Shown here piece by piece: positions 50,941 through 60,138 of a stretch of 64,000 nucleotides of DNA. The DNA comes from Streptomyces sp. P3 (GTDB taxonomy: Bacteria; Actinomycetota; Actinomycetes; Streptomycetales; Streptomycetaceae): NCBI RefSeq assembly GCF_003032475.1, contig NZ_CP028369.1, positions 8,928,001-8,992,000 on the forward strand, written 5' to 3'. Numbering within the stretch: position 1 is the stretch's first letter; each line of letters starts with the position of its first letter. The notes under the pieces are model-generated. The model was given only the letters and a program-made list of their open reading frames with translations. It did not search any database and was not told the origin of the DNA. The position numbers and the translations under genes were made by a program.

Positions 50941-51942
50941 ATGGCGCTCCGTACCCGCAGAGGCCGTACTCGCAGAGGTCGTCTGCGCCGCGCCCTGGTC
51001 GCCACCCTGGTGGCCGCCTCGGTGGCCGTTCCGATAGCGGGCGCGGCGCGTCCCGCGAGCGTCCCGGCGCCCGCGCCGACCGTCTCCGGACCGCCGGCGG
51101 CCGCCACCCCGACCGCGCTCGCCGAGCGGTACGCCGCGTCGCGCCGCGACATAGGGGCGGCCCGGCGCATGGCCGCCGACCACGGCGATCGCAAGCGGGC
51201 AGACGCGTTGCGCGTCATGGCGCATCCGGCACGCCAGTTCCTGTCCTTCGACGGCCGTGAGGGAGGCCGGACCGTCGAGGTCGTCGGCGACCTCGCCCGC
51301 GCCGAACGGATCGCCGTGGTGGTGCCGGGCGCCGGTGTGCTCGTCGACAACTACTGGCGCTTGTCGGGCGGCGCGAGAGCGCTGCACAGGGAGCTGGGCG
51401 ACCGGTCCGCCGTCGTCGCCTGGCTCGGCTACGAAACGCCGCCCACGGTCAGCCTGGCGGCGGCGACCTCGGGGCGTGCCGACAGCGCTGCTCACGAACT
51501 CCGTAAGTTCCTCGCGGAGTTGGAGAAGCTCAAGCCCGCTGCCCGGGTCTCCCTCGTCTGCCACTCCTACGGCAGCGTCGTCTGCGCCCGCGCCGCCTCC
51601 ACCCCGGGGCTCGCCGACGTCGTCCTGTTCGGCAGCCCCGGCACCGGCTATGACAACGCAGCAGCGCTGAAGACCCGGGCCACTGTATGGGCGGGACGCA
51701 GCTCCGGCGACTGGATCGCCGATACGCCGCACCTGCAAGTCCCATTGCTCGTCACCGAAATCGGGTTCGGGACCGATCCGATGTCGGAGGAGTTCGGCGC
51801 CAAGCGGTTCCCGGCGGGCGACGGCGGCCACAGCGACTATCTGAAGCCGGGCTCCGTACCGCTGAAGAACATCGCCCGGATCGTCTGCGGACAAGACCCC
51901 GAAGATCCGTCCACAAGCACATCGGGAGGCCGTCATGCGTGA
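50941..51942 (+). CDS. Secreted alpha/beta hydrolase (DUF1023 type)
   Basis: A 333-aa protein from ATG 50941 (GGAAGGA 12 bases upstream). Residues 1-42 are a twin-Arg-rich signal peptide (RRALVATLVAASVAVPIAG). RVMAHPARQFLSFDGREGGR and RIAVVVPGAGVLVDNYWRL lead to the nucleophile elbow LVCHSYGSVVCARAAS; VVLFGSPGTGYDNAAAL and the late GHSDYLKPGS supply the rest of the triad. Matches DUF1023 hydrolases. Its stop overlaps the start of the acyltransferase gene by 8 bp, so these two and the following two-component genes look like one operon. Confidence 0.85.
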   Translation: MALRTRRGRTRRGRLRRALVATLVAASVAVPIAGAARPASVPAPAPTVSGPPAAATPTALAERYAASRRDIGAARRMAADHGDRKRADALRVMAHPARQFLSFDGREGGRTVEVVGDLARAERIAVVVPGAGVLVDNYWRLSGGARALHRELGDRSAVVAWLGYETPPTVSLAAATSGRADSAAHELRKFLAELEKLKPAARVSLVCHSYGSVVCARAASTPGLADVVLFGSPGTGYDNAAALKTRATVWAGRSSGDWIADTPHLQVPLLVTEIGFGTDPMSEEFGAKRFPAGDGGHSDYLKPGSVPLKNIARIVCGQDPEDPSTSTSGGRHA

Positions 51943-53164
51943 CTTCGTCCGGCGCGTCGAATCCTCGACCCCTCCCGACCGCGACCGCGCCGTCGACGCC
52001 CTGCGCGCCTTCGCCATCGTGGGCGTGGTGCTCGGCCACTGGCTTGTGACCGCCCTGATCGAGGACAGCGGCACCCTGCGGGGCGCCAGTCCGCTCACGT
52101 TCATGCCCCAACTTGCCCCCGTATCATGGGTGTTCCAGACACTCGCGGTGTTCTTCCTGGTGGGTGGGATGGTGGGGGCGAGGGGGTACGCCTCCGCCCA
52201 GGCGCGCGGCACGACATACCGGGAGTGGGTCGGCGCCCGCATGATCAGACTGTTCCGGCCGGCCGCCGTCGTGTTGCTGGTGTGGGCCGTGGCGGCCGTC
52301 GCGATGCTCGGCGCCGGAGTGGACGAGAAGACGGTGCGCGCACTGTTCAAGCTCGTGTGGTCTCCGCTCTGGTTCCTGCTGGTGTTCGCGGCGCTCACGG
52401 CGATGACCCCGCTGGTGGCGAAGCTCCATCCACTCTGGCCGCTCGCCGTCGTGCTGCACATCGACGTGATCCGGTTCGGGCTGCAGGGCCCGGACTGGCT
52501 CTCCTCGGTCAACGTCGTGGCCGGCTGGCTGGTCCCGTACTGCCTCGGCGCGGCCTGGTCCCGCGGCGGTCTGCGCAGCCGCGCGACGCGCTGGTCGCTG
52601 CTGCTCGGCGGGGCCGTCACCGCCGCGGGGCTGATCCTGTGGGCCGGCTATCCGGCTTCCATGGTCGGCGTGCCCGGGACGAGGATCTCCAACCTGGACC
52701 CGCCCAACCTGGCGGCGGTCACGTTCGGCCTCGCCCAGTGCGGGGCGGCCCTCCTGCTGCTTGACCCGCTGCGACGGGTGCTGGAGCGGCCCGTCGCCTG
52801 GGCAGCGGTGGCGCTGGTGAACCTCTGTGCCATGACCGTTTTCCTGTGGCACCAGACCGCGATGTTGATGGTGACCGCGACCGGCGTCGCGGCGGGCAGG
52901 GCGCTGCCGGGACTGCACACGGTGCCGGACGGCGGCGGCTGGGTGCTCGCGAGGCTCGCCTGGCTGCCCGTGTTCGCGATGGCGCTGGCGATCTGCGTGG
53001 CCGCGTTCCACACGTACGAACGAGGCCGGCCCGCAAAGGCACTGAAGAGCGGCCTGATCGTTCGCGAGGGACGCCCGGACCCGGCGAAGCTCTCGCGGAG
53101 CGCCCATGGGGCATCGCGAGTCCGGCACCCTGCGCCGGACACCCCCTGGGGAGACACGACTTGA
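51935..53164 (+). CDS. Acyltransferase 3-family membrane protein
   Basis: A 409-aa protein; GGGAGG 4 bases before ATG 51935. About ten helices. The start RDRAVDALRAFAIVGVVLGH, with His after the first helix, is the acyltransferase-3 signature; TYREWVGARMIRLFRPAAVV and PLWFLLVFAALTAMTPLVAK follow. NLCAMTVFLWHQTAMLMV is the usual late helix. Members move acyl groups onto sugars or lipids at the membrane. Between the secreted hydrolase (8-bp overlap) and the sensor kinase (25-bp gap). Confidence 0.85.
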   Translation: MRDFVRRVESSTPPDRDRAVDALRAFAIVGVVLGHWLVTALIEDSGTLRGASPLTFMPQLAPVSWVFQTLAVFFLVGGMVGARGYASAQARGTTYREWVGARMIRLFRPAAVVLLVWAVAAVAMLGAGVDEKTVRALFKLVWSPLWFLLVFAALTAMTPLVAKLHPLWPLAVVLHIDVIRFGLQGPDWLSSVNVVAGWLVPYCLGAAWSRGGLRSRATRWSLLLGGAVTAAGLILWAGYPASMVGVPGTRISNLDPPNLAAVTFGLAQCGAALLLLDPLRRVLERPVAWAAVALVNLCAMTVFLWHQTAMLMVTATGVAAGRALPGLHTVPDGGGWVLARLAWLPVFAMALAICVAAFHTYERGRPAKALKSGLIVREGRPDPAKLSRSAHGASRVRHPAPDTPWGDTT

Positions 53165-53189
53165 GCAGACACGTCCTACTGTGTCGGGC

Positions 53190-54497
53190 ATGACGACCTC
53201 GGAAAGGGCACAGCGGTTCGCGGCGGGCCTGCGGGCGCTGCCGCGCGCACTGCAGGAGGACCTCTGGACGGGGACCACCGAGCTGAGGCCCACAGCCGGG
53301 GGTTCGCGGTGGCAGCGGGGACTCGCGGCGACGGTGGCGGTGCTGCTGGGCGCGGCCGTCATCGCGTCCGACGGCAACAAGTACGCCCGGGGCTACCAGT
53401 TGGGCGAACTCGGCTACGTACTCGCCGTTGCCCAGGCGGCGATGCTCGTCGTCGCGTTGTACCGCCCGATCCCCGCCTGGTGGGGGTCGACGATGATTCA
53501 GCTGGCGCTCCTGGTCGCGTGGTTCGAGCTGGCCGACATCGCCGGCGGCAGAATGTTCCCTTGGACCGGATCCGAACTCGTCCTCCAGGCATGGGTGCTG
53601 TTCCTCGTCGCGCTGCGAACCCGCCCCAGAACGGCGGTGGAGACGCTGGTGATCGGGGCGGTGCCGGGTCTGGCTTTCGCGTTCGCCACCGGCAACGGCG
53701 ACCGAGCCCCCCTCACCGGTTCGGTCCTCGTGATCGCCACGGTCGTCGGCGCCTTGCTGCGCGGCCGCCAGGTGGCCCGTACCCAACTGGTCGAGCTGGA
53801 GGAACTCACCGCCGAGGAGCGGGCCCGGCGCACGCTCCTGGAGGAGCGCAACCGGATCGCCCGAGAACTGCACGACGTGGTCGCCCACCACATGTCGGTC
53901 ATCTCGATCCAGGCGCAGGTGGCCCCGCACCTGGTCGAGAACCCGTCCGACGAGCTGAAGGAGAACCTGGCGAGCATCCGGGAGAACGCCAAGGAGGCGC
54001 TGACGGAACTGCGTCAGGTGCTCGGCGTACTGCGCTCCGAGCACCTCGTACCGGAGAACGAGCGGCACGCCCCGCAGCCCACCCTCGACCGGATGGACGA
54101 ACTCGTCGGCAATGTACGCGGTGCCGGGCTCACCGTGACCACGCACACCACGGGGGAGCGGGGCCGCCTGACCTCGGGCATCGAGCTGTCGGCATTCCGT
54201 ATCATCCAGGAGGCACTGAGCAACGCGATGCGGCATGCGCCGGGAGCGGAGGTACGCGTGGACATCGACCACCGGCCGACCGCCGTCAGGATCAGGGTCG
54301 CCAACACCGCACCGGACCGGCCCACCCCGCCCTCGCCGGGCGCCGGCCACGGTCTGCTGGGCATGCGCGAGCGCACCGCGATGCTGGGCGGCACGCTCGC
54401 TTTCGGCGCCACCCCCGACGGGGGGTACGAAGTGATCGCGGAGCTGCCCGCGAAACTCCCCGCTCAACAGGCCGACCTTGTGGAGGACACCGCATGA
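53190..54497 (+). CDS. NarL-type sensor histidine kinase
   Basis: A 435-aa kinase from ATG 53190 (GTG 53181 also possible). Four to five N-terminal helices (LAATVAVLLGAAVIASDG, MIQLALLVAWFELADIAG) form the sensor. A coiled segment leads to the HisKA_3 box LEERNRIARELHDVVAHHMS with His228. The ATPase has FRIIQEALSNAMRHAPGAEV (N box) and GHGLLGMRERTAMLGGTL (G box). ATGA overlap with the response regulator gene gives coupled synthesis. The signal may relate to the membrane/surface work of the upstream hydrolase and acyltransferase. Confidence 0.95.
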   Translation: MTTSERAQRFAAGLRALPRALQEDLWTGTTELRPTAGGSRWQRGLAATVAVLLGAAVIASDGNKYARGYQLGELGYVLAVAQAAMLVVALYRPIPAWWGSTMIQLALLVAWFELADIAGGRMFPWTGSELVLQAWVLFLVALRTRPRTAVETLVIGAVPGLAFAFATGNGDRAPLTGSVLVIATVVGALLRGRQVARTQLVELEELTAEERARRTLLEERNRIARELHDVVAHHMSVISIQAQVAPHLVENPSDELKENLASIRENAKEALTELRQVLGVLRSEHLVPENERHAPQPTLDRMDELVGNVRGAGLTVTTHTTGERGRLTSGIELSAFRIIQEALSNAMRHAPGAEVRVDIDHRPTAVRIRVANTAPDRPTPPSPGAGHGLLGMRERTAMLGGTLAFGATPDGGYEVIAELPAKLPAQQADLVEDTA

Positions 54498-55165
54498 CGA
54501 CCATCCGCGTGCTGATCGCCGACGACCAGATGATGGTCCGCCAGGGATTCACGGTGTTGCTCAACGCCGAACCAGGCATCGAAGTCGTCGGGCAGGCCGT
54601 GGACGGTAATGACGCGGTGGCCAAGGTCGGCGAACTGGACCCCGACGTCGTCCTGATGGACATCCGGATGCCCGGGCTCGGCGGCATCGAGGCGACGCGC
54701 CGCATCACGGCACCGCCGGAAGCCACCACCAAGGTCCTCGTCCTGACCACCTTCGACCTCGACGAGTACGTGTACGAGGCGCTGCGCGCCGGCGCGTCCG
54801 GTTTCCTGCTGAAGGACGCGTCCGCCACGGAACTCGCCCACGCCGTAAGGGTGGTGGGGGAGGGCGAGGCCCTGCTCGCACCGAACATCACCAAGCGCCT
54901 CATCGCCGAGTTCTCCCGGGTGACCGACTCTCCGCACACACCGCTCAAGGGCCGGAACGGCAATCTGACCGAGCGTGAGACGGAGGTCCTGTCACTGATT
55001 GCGCAGGGCCTGGCGAACGGGGAGATAGCACAGCGGCTGGTGGTGGCGGAGCAGACCGTCAAGACGCATGTCGGCCGGATCCTGGTCAAGCTGAACCTGC
55101 GCGACCGGACACAGGCCGCGATCTACGCGTACGAGACGGGTCTGGTGCGTCCGGCCGGCTACTGA
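54494..55165 (+). CDS. NarL/LuxR-type response regulator
   Basis: A 223-aa protein; its ATG overlaps the kinase stop. Receiver domain: RVLIADDQMMVRQGFTVLLN with the acidic pair, Asp56 in DVVLMDIRMPG, LTTFD and Lys in SGFLLKDAS. LuxR helix-turn-helix: LTERETEVLSLIAQGLANGE, IAQRLVVAEQTVKTHVGRIL. Partner of the adjacent kinase. Targets unknown; its own operon is the usual first guess. Confidence 0.98.
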   Translation: MTTIRVLIADDQMMVRQGFTVLLNAEPGIEVVGQAVDGNDAVAKVGELDPDVVLMDIRMPGLGGIEATRRITAPPEATTKVLVLTTFDLDEYVYEALRAGASGFLLKDASATELAHAVRVVGEGEALLAPNITKRLIAEFSRVTDSPHTPLKGRNGNLTERETEVLSLIAQGLANGEIAQRLVVAEQTVKTHVGRILVKLNLRDRTQAAIYAYETGLVRPAGY

Positions 55166-55194
55166 GGCCGCGGCCGGACGCCGCGGCCGGACGC

Positions 55195-55300
55195 CGCGGC
55201 AGACACCGCCGAGGGACCACGACCGCGTTGTGACCGCCGAAGCCGAAGGAGCCGACCGCGAGGCAGACGAAGCCGTGCCGGGACGCGCCGTGGACGACGC
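55195..55300 (-). pseudogene. Beta-ketoacyl synthase, C-terminal scrap
   Basis: LRVVHGASRHGFVCLAVGSF, GFGGHNAVVV carries the closing motif of condensing enzymes (NSFGFGGHNAxxV), including the last active-site His region. Everything upstream is missing. A second biosynthetic relic besides the type II thioesterase. Confidence 0.6.
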
Positions 55301-55471
55301 GCAGGATGGGCAGCACCTAGAGTCTCGATCAAACCCGGAACGGTTCACCTTGATGATCTCTCCGGGTAAGGGCGCGCCGTGGCCGAACGTGTCGCGCGGC
55401 GTCACGCGGAAGAGGCGGCCGTGCGCGAGGCGGGGTTGTCACGCCGGCAAGGTCGGTGGATCCGCAGCCCG

Positions 55472-56743
55472 TCAGGAAAGGTCAACTCCGGTTGCGCCCT
55501 TCGTTTCACCGACCCGGTTGATGATGTGGCATGCGTGGGTGACGCCGTGTTCGTTCCTGAGTGCGTGTGCGAGTTGGCGGGTGGCGGTGGTGTAGGTGGG
55601 GTGTTGGGTGAGTTGGTGTAGACGTTGGGTGAGGGTGGAGAGTGTGAGTTGGCGGAAGGGCAGGGGTGGGGGGCCGGCGCCGAGTTGGTGGACGCGTGAG
55701 GCCCAGTAGGTCTGGTCGCCGAAGAAGGGGCAGATCAGGGAGGGTTTGCCGGCGCGTAGTGCGGTGGCGGTGGTGCCGGCGCCGCCGTGGTGGACGATGG
55801 CAGCCATGTGGGGGAAGAGTTGGTCGTGGGGGGTGTCGTTGATGGCGAGGATGTTTCTTTCGCTGGTGGCGGGGTCCGCGGCGATGACGCCTCGTAGTCC
55901 GGCGTGTTTGAGGGCGGTGCGGATGACGTGGTCGGTGGCCTGGGGGTCGGGGGGTTTCATGCTGCCGAAGCCGATGTAGACGGGTGGGGGGCCGTCGGCG
56001 AGGAAGTCGAGGAGTCGCTGTGGTGGTTTCCACGAGGGCTGTTGATGCTGCCAGAAGCCGGTGAGGTGAACGTTGGGTCCCCAGTCGGGTGGCCGGGGGA
56101 CGATGGTGGGGCTGAATGCGCACAGGATGGGGGCGCGGCGGATGTGGCGGAAGGGGCCGAGGGGGGACAGGGGTGGCAGGCCGAGGTGTTCGCGGCGCCA
56201 CTGGTTGATGAAGGGCCGGCACATGAGCCAGGATCCGGCGTCGACGGCGTCGAAGCTGAGGCGGTTGCCGAGTCTTCCCAGGAGGCGCGTTGCGGGCGTC
56301 ATGGGGTGGGGAAATGCGGTGGTGGGTTGACTGGGCTGGAAGTGGATGACGGCGTGGGGCACGTGCAGGTACTGGCTCAGGTGGAGCCCGAGGAATCCGA
56401 AAGTGGGGGCAAGGACCAGGTCTGCGCCTTCGGCCGCGGCTCGGGTCTCCTCGAGGACTTGCGTGATGCGGGGGCGCAGGACGCGGTTGAGGCCGCGAAT
56501 GAACGCGGCCGGGTTGCGGCGGCTGGCCAGGAGCTGTTGGCCCTGGCTGGATTCCATGATCTCGGCCGGGTCGGCGGACAGGGGGTGAAAGTCCACTGCC
56601 GAACTGTGGTCGAGGTGTTGGTAGCGGGTGCTGGCGAGTAGGCGTACGGTGTCGCCCTGCTGGGTGAGTGCGTGGCCGAGTGCCAGGCAGGGCTGGACGT
56701 CCCCGCGGGATCCTGCCGCGAAGATCATCACGGTGCGGCCCAT
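55472..56743 (-). CDS. GT1-family glycosyltransferase
   Basis: A 423-aa enzyme. ATG 56743 has GAAAGG 6 bases upstream. The N-terminal Rossmann domain begins MGRTVMIFAAGSRGDVQPCL, ALGHALTQQGDTVRLL, the acceptor-binding half of macrolide/sterol-type GT-B enzymes. The donor half has PPPVYIGFGSMKPPD and FPHMAAIVHHGGAGTTATAL, RAGKPSLICPFFGDQTYWAS, the nucleotide-sugar motif with HHGGAGT. Codons favour CAC, ACC and CAA more than most neighbours. Follows the secreted esterase gene after 43 bp on the same strand. Confidence 0.9.
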   Translation of the reverse strand: MGRTVMIFAAGSRGDVQPCLALGHALTQQGDTVRLLASTRYQHLDHSSAVDFHPLSADPAEIMESSQGQQLLASRRNPAAFIRGLNRVLRPRITQVLEETRAAAEGADLVLAPTFGFLGLHLSQYLHVPHAVIHFQPSQPTTAFPHPMTPATRLLGRLGNRLSFDAVDAGSWLMCRPFINQWRREHLGLPPLSPLGPFRHIRRAPILCAFSPTIVPRPPDWGPNVHLTGFWQHQQPSWKPPQRLLDFLADGPPPVYIGFGSMKPPDPQATDHVIRTALKHAGLRGVIAADPATSERNILAINDTPHDQLFPHMAAIVHHGGAGTTATALRAGKPSLICPFFGDQTYWASRVHQLGAGPPPLPFRQLTLSTLTQRLHQLTQHPTYTTATRQLAHALRNEHGVTHACHIINRVGETKGATGVDLS

Positions 56744-56786
56744 GGCAGCGCCTTTCTGCCGTCGGTGCATGCCGGGGCTGGTTGGT

Positions 56787-57806
56787 TCACTTCAGGGCGC
56801 GTTGAACGGCGGGCCACAGCGTGTGCAGTTCGCGGTTCCAGTACGGCCACGAGTGTGTGCCGGGCCGGTAGAAGTGGGTAGTCGTCTGGACGCCTGAGGA
56901 GCGCAGGGCCCCCGCGAATTTCTTCATCGACTGCGGCAGTGCCGCTTCGGCCAGGGCACCGACAAGCACGACATCGAGTGTGTGGGTTGTGTCCAGGGGG
57001 CCGGGCGTTCCGTCGCCCGCGGACAGGTGGACCTTTGTTCCGCGGAAGGCGGCCGGCATCGCGGCGGGATTGTGAGCCTGCCAGATGCGAGCGTCCGTGC
57101 CTGGGTCACCCCACACCTTTCGCAGGTCGGTGCCTTCCCTGTTGGCGCCGAGTGCCAGAGCCAGACGCGCCGCGCCGTCGTTGAGGTCGACGTAGGAACT
57201 CATGGACGCCACGTAGCGGAACATGCCCTTGTGGCGTGCGGCGTAGTTGAGTGCGCCGAATCCGCCCATGGACAGACCCATGATCGCTCTGGAGGAGCTG
57301 GCCCGGTAGCTCTTCTCCATGAGCCGGACCAGTTCGCGGGTGTGGAAGGTTTCCCAGCGGGGGGCGCCGGTTTTCCAGTCGGTGTAGTAGCCGGCTCTGC
57401 CGCCGTCGGGCATCACCACCAGAACGTCGGAATTCTTGGCCAGGGCCTCGACGTCTGTCTCCCGTGTCCAGGAGGTGTAGTCGTCGTCCCCGCCGTGCAG
57501 CATGTACAGCACGGGGAAGGTGGCCCGCCGGTGTGTTGTCCAGTTCTTGGGCAGAATGACCCTGACCGGAATCGATTGGTGCATCGCAGGCGAGCTGACC
57601 GTCAGATCCCGGGTGCGGGCGTCGATTTGCCGCACAGCGGTGATCGTGGCGCTGCTGTCGCCGGAACGCGCCGCGTCGCCCGCGCGGGCATGCGCGTTCG
57701 TGGCCCCGAGCATCGCCGTGACCAGCAGCAGGGAGCAGGCCGAAAGCCGGCCGCGTCGGATGCGCCGCGCGCGGCCGGTCGAAGCGGAAATGTGGAGAGA
57801 TGACAT
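56787..57806 (-). CDS. Secreted esterase (esterase D / antigen 85-like)
   Basis: A 339-aa protein from ATG 57806 (AAGGAG is 13 bases upstream, rather far). Residues 1-45 form a signal peptide (RRGRLSACSLLLVTAMLGAT, then NAHARA). ATFPVLYMLHGGDDDYTSWT, VLVVMPDGGRAGYYTDWK and RAIMGLSMGGFGALNYAARH give the oxyanion and nucleophile Ser; GTHSWPYWNRELH gives the catalytic His. This order is that of putative esterase/mycolyltransferase-fold enzymes. First gene of a two-gene unit with the glycosyltransferase. Confidence 0.9.
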   Translation of the reverse strand: MSSLHISASTGRARRIRRGRLSACSLLLVTAMLGATNAHARAGDAARSGDSSATITAVRQIDARTRDLTVSSPAMHQSIPVRVILPKNWTTHRRATFPVLYMLHGGDDDYTSWTRETDVEALAKNSDVLVVMPDGGRAGYYTDWKTGAPRWETFHTRELVRLMEKSYRASSSRAIMGLSMGGFGALNYAARHKGMFRYVASMSSYVDLNDGAARLALALGANREGTDLRKVWGDPGTDARIWQAHNPAAMPAAFRGTKVHLSAGDGTPGPLDTTHTLDVVLVGALAEAALPQSMKKFAGALRSSGVQTTTHFYRPGTHSWPYWNRELHTLWPAVQRALK

Positions 57807-58517
57807 GAGCTGCGGGGTTCTCCTTAGCGAGGCGGCAGGCCCGGGAGCGGAGCGGTGCTCCCGCATCGGGCACCGTGTGTCGACCTTCGACCGTGGTGAT
57901 GTGCGGTGGTGCGCTACGCGGCAGGCTCGTCTCGACGATCGAGCGGGTGACTGGTGCGGCCGGGCTGGGGGGTGGCGAGCCGGCGCCGTGGTGCCCGGCG
58001 GTTACGGCGAACTCGCGGTGAGGGGCCTGGGCTGCACTCGGGCCCTCGGGGGTTCTCGGCACGGAGGGCGTCGAATTCAGCGGGGTGTTGTGCGGGGTGC
58101 GGGCACGGTTGCTCCTTCCGCGTGCTTGCATGAGTGAGATCGGGTTGGACGGGGTCGACGATGCCGAGGCGGAGATAAAAGTGCCAGGCGACACACCGTT
58201 TTGTTCTGTAATGCGCGTGGTGTGGGGGGTGGCTGTGTGGGTGGGGAAGTGCTAGGTGGTGGGGTCCGATTGCGGTGTGGGCGGCCTGTCAATGTCGTGG
58301 ACGGCCGGGTAGGGGGAAGCCGTTCGTGCGGGCATGAGTCCGGCGCTGCACCCGCAGGGCTCAGGGGGCCGGATGCTGGGCTGGGCGGTGCGCGTTTAGC
58401 TGGAAGTGGTGGGGGTGTCTGGGGTGGGTTCTTGGAGGGGTGGGAGTGGGAGCTGGGCTTGCAGGGTGCGACGGAGTGGTGGTGTCTGCGTGGTGCGGGA
58501 CCTGCGGGGGTGGGGGG
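57807..58517. other. No supported gene; leader region of the esterase gene
   Basis: On the minus strand GGAAGGAG near 58103 precedes a nine-codon frame (GTG, then PAPRTTPR and stop), which could be a leader peptide for the esterase transcript. The rest (58200-58517) is G/T-rich and holds nothing I recognise. Confidence 0.35.
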
Positions 58518-59540
58518 TCAGATGGTGGGTTGCGGGGTGCGGGTGTAGGTCAGGGCGTTGCTGGTTCCTCCTTGGGTGGTGACGGTGACGGTCACGGGTC
58601 CTGTGGGGCCGTTCGGGGCGGTTGTGGTGATCTGTGTGTCGGAGATGACGGTGAACGGTGCGGCGCTGGTGGCGAATCGGAGGGTTGAGGCTGTCGTGAG
58701 TGCGGTTCCGGTCAGGGTGATGAGGGTGCCGGGGGAGGTGGGTCCGGTGGTGGGGGCCAGTGTGCTGAGGGTGGGGGGTGGGATGTAGGCGAAGGGCAGG
58801 GGGTTGCTGGTTCCTCCGGGGGTGATGACGGTGATCGGTGCTGTTCCGGTGCCGGCGGGCGCGGTGGTGTTGATCTGGGTGTCGGATACCACGGTGTAGG
58901 CGGTGGCGTTGGTCGGGCCGAACAGGACGGCGGAGGTGTTGAGCAGGTTGCTGCCGGTCAGGGTCAGGGTGAGGCCGCCGGTTGTGGGGCCGGCGGTGGC
59001 GGTGGCGCTGTGCAGCTGGGGGGGTGCTGCGTAGAAGAAGTACGCGCTCGGTGAGGTGGCGCTTTGGCCGCTCGGGGTGGTGACTGCAACGGCGGCGGCT
59101 CCGGCCTTGCCCGCGGGAGTGACTGCTGTGATGAGGGTGGCTGAGTTGACGGTGAACGACGAGGCGGGTGTGCCGTCGAATGTCACTGCTGTCGTGCCTG
59201 TGAGCCCCGTTCCGGTCAGGGTGGCGGTGGTGCCTCCGGAGGCCGGTCCGTTGGAGGGGGTGACTGCTGTGATCGTGGGCAGCGCGGCCGTGATGAAGGT
59301 GTAGGAGACCGCGTTGCTGGTGCCTGTGGGGCTGATCACCGTCACGGGTGCCGGGCCTGCGCTGTGGGCGGGGGCGACGGCGGTGATCTGCGTGCTGGAG
59401 TTCACGGTGTACGAGGCGGCCGGGGTGGTGCCGAAGCGCACGGCCGTGGCACCGGCCAGGCCGGCCCCGGTGATGGTGACGGTGTTCCCGCCGGTTGTGA
59501 GGCCTTGCGAGGGGCTGACGGTGCTGACCGTGGGGGCCAT
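58518..59540 (-). CDS. Four-repeat IPT/TIG domain protein
   Basis: A 340-aa protein; AGGAG 7 bases before ATG 59540. It is built of four Ig-like IPT/TIG domains of about 85 residues, each with GPxxGGTxxTLTGxxL, a mid strand TxVxFG, and SxTQITxxAPAG near the end. There is no signal peptide or membrane helix, and it begins at the first repeat (MAPTVSTVSPSQGLTTGGNT). Composition is Thr/Ala/Pro-rich and low in charge. TIG repeats usually bind surfaces or sugars outside the cell, so export by a non-Sec route or a structural role is possible. Confidence 0.85.
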   Translation of the reverse strand: MAPTVSTVSPSQGLTTGGNTVTITGAGLAGATAVRFGTTPAASYTVNSSTQITAVAPAHSAGPAPVTVISPTGTSNAVSYTFITAALPTITAVTPSNGPASGGTTATLTGTGLTGTTAVTFDGTPASSFTVNSATLITAVTPAGKAGAAAVAVTTPSGQSATSPSAYFFYAAPPQLHSATATAGPTTGGLTLTLTGSNLLNTSAVLFGPTNATAYTVVSDTQINTTAPAGTGTAPITVITPGGTSNPLPFAYIPPPTLSTLAPTTGPTSPGTLITLTGTALTTASTLRFATSAAPFTVISDTQITTTAPNGPTGPVTVTVTTQGGTSNALTYTRTPQPTI

Positions 59541-59987
59541 GGAGTGCTCCTATGACAACTGGCGTGGCGCTCGGCCGGTTCGGCCGGCTGAGGGGGACTG
59601 CTGGTGCGAGGGGGGTGATGAGGGGTGGTGTTCCTTCCTGCGGGTCGTGCCGCCGGGTGTCGCGGGCCGGCACGGGCAGCAGGTGTGCTGGGAGAAGGGG
59701 CGGGTGTGGATGCCCGTGCGGAGGCCGGGGTGCGGCCGTCACCTGTGGGGGCCCGCGGGGCAGGAGGGGGTTTTTCGGGCGGTGCCGGGTACCGGTGTGT
59801 GGGTGACGTGCACGCCGCCGGCTCCGGCGAGGTGCGGCAGTGTTCGCCGGCAGTGTCGTGCAGCTGACCGCCGGTGACGGCACCGGTGCGTGGACCGCCG
59901 GCCGTTGCCGTGTTCACGCCGGCCGGCCGGGCGTGCGGGCGTGCGGGCGCGGTGGCACTCGGCTCGGCGTCGCGCATCCCTGCAGGA

Positions 59988-60138
59988 GCGGCCGGTGCGG
60001 CAGGGCGCGGGCGTGGTGGAGCCGCCCGTCCGGGGCATCGCCCTCGCCTCCGCCGGCAGGCGGCGCGGGCGGGCGCGGGCGGTCCCGTTCCGCAGGCGTG
60101 CGCCTGCGGAACGGGGCGGCCGGTGCGGCAGGGCGCGG
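59988..60138. repeat. 23-bp direct repeats flanking a hairpin
   Basis: GCGGCCGGTGCGGCAGGGCG followed by CGG occurs at 59988-60010 and again at 60116-60138. Between them, immediately before the second copy, is the perfect hairpin at 60084-60115. Confidence 0.8.
60084..60115. terminator. 15-bp perfect inverted repeat
   Basis: CCCGTTCCGCAGGCG and its exact complement are separated by TG only. A very stable hairpin; possibly a terminator, though no gene ends here, or a recombination-related palindrome. Confidence 0.55.

Noticed and set aside
52124..54467. Long minus-strand frames opposite the acyltransferase and kinase genes
   Set aside because: Arg/Gly-rich shadows; the plus strand has coupled, domain-complete genes.
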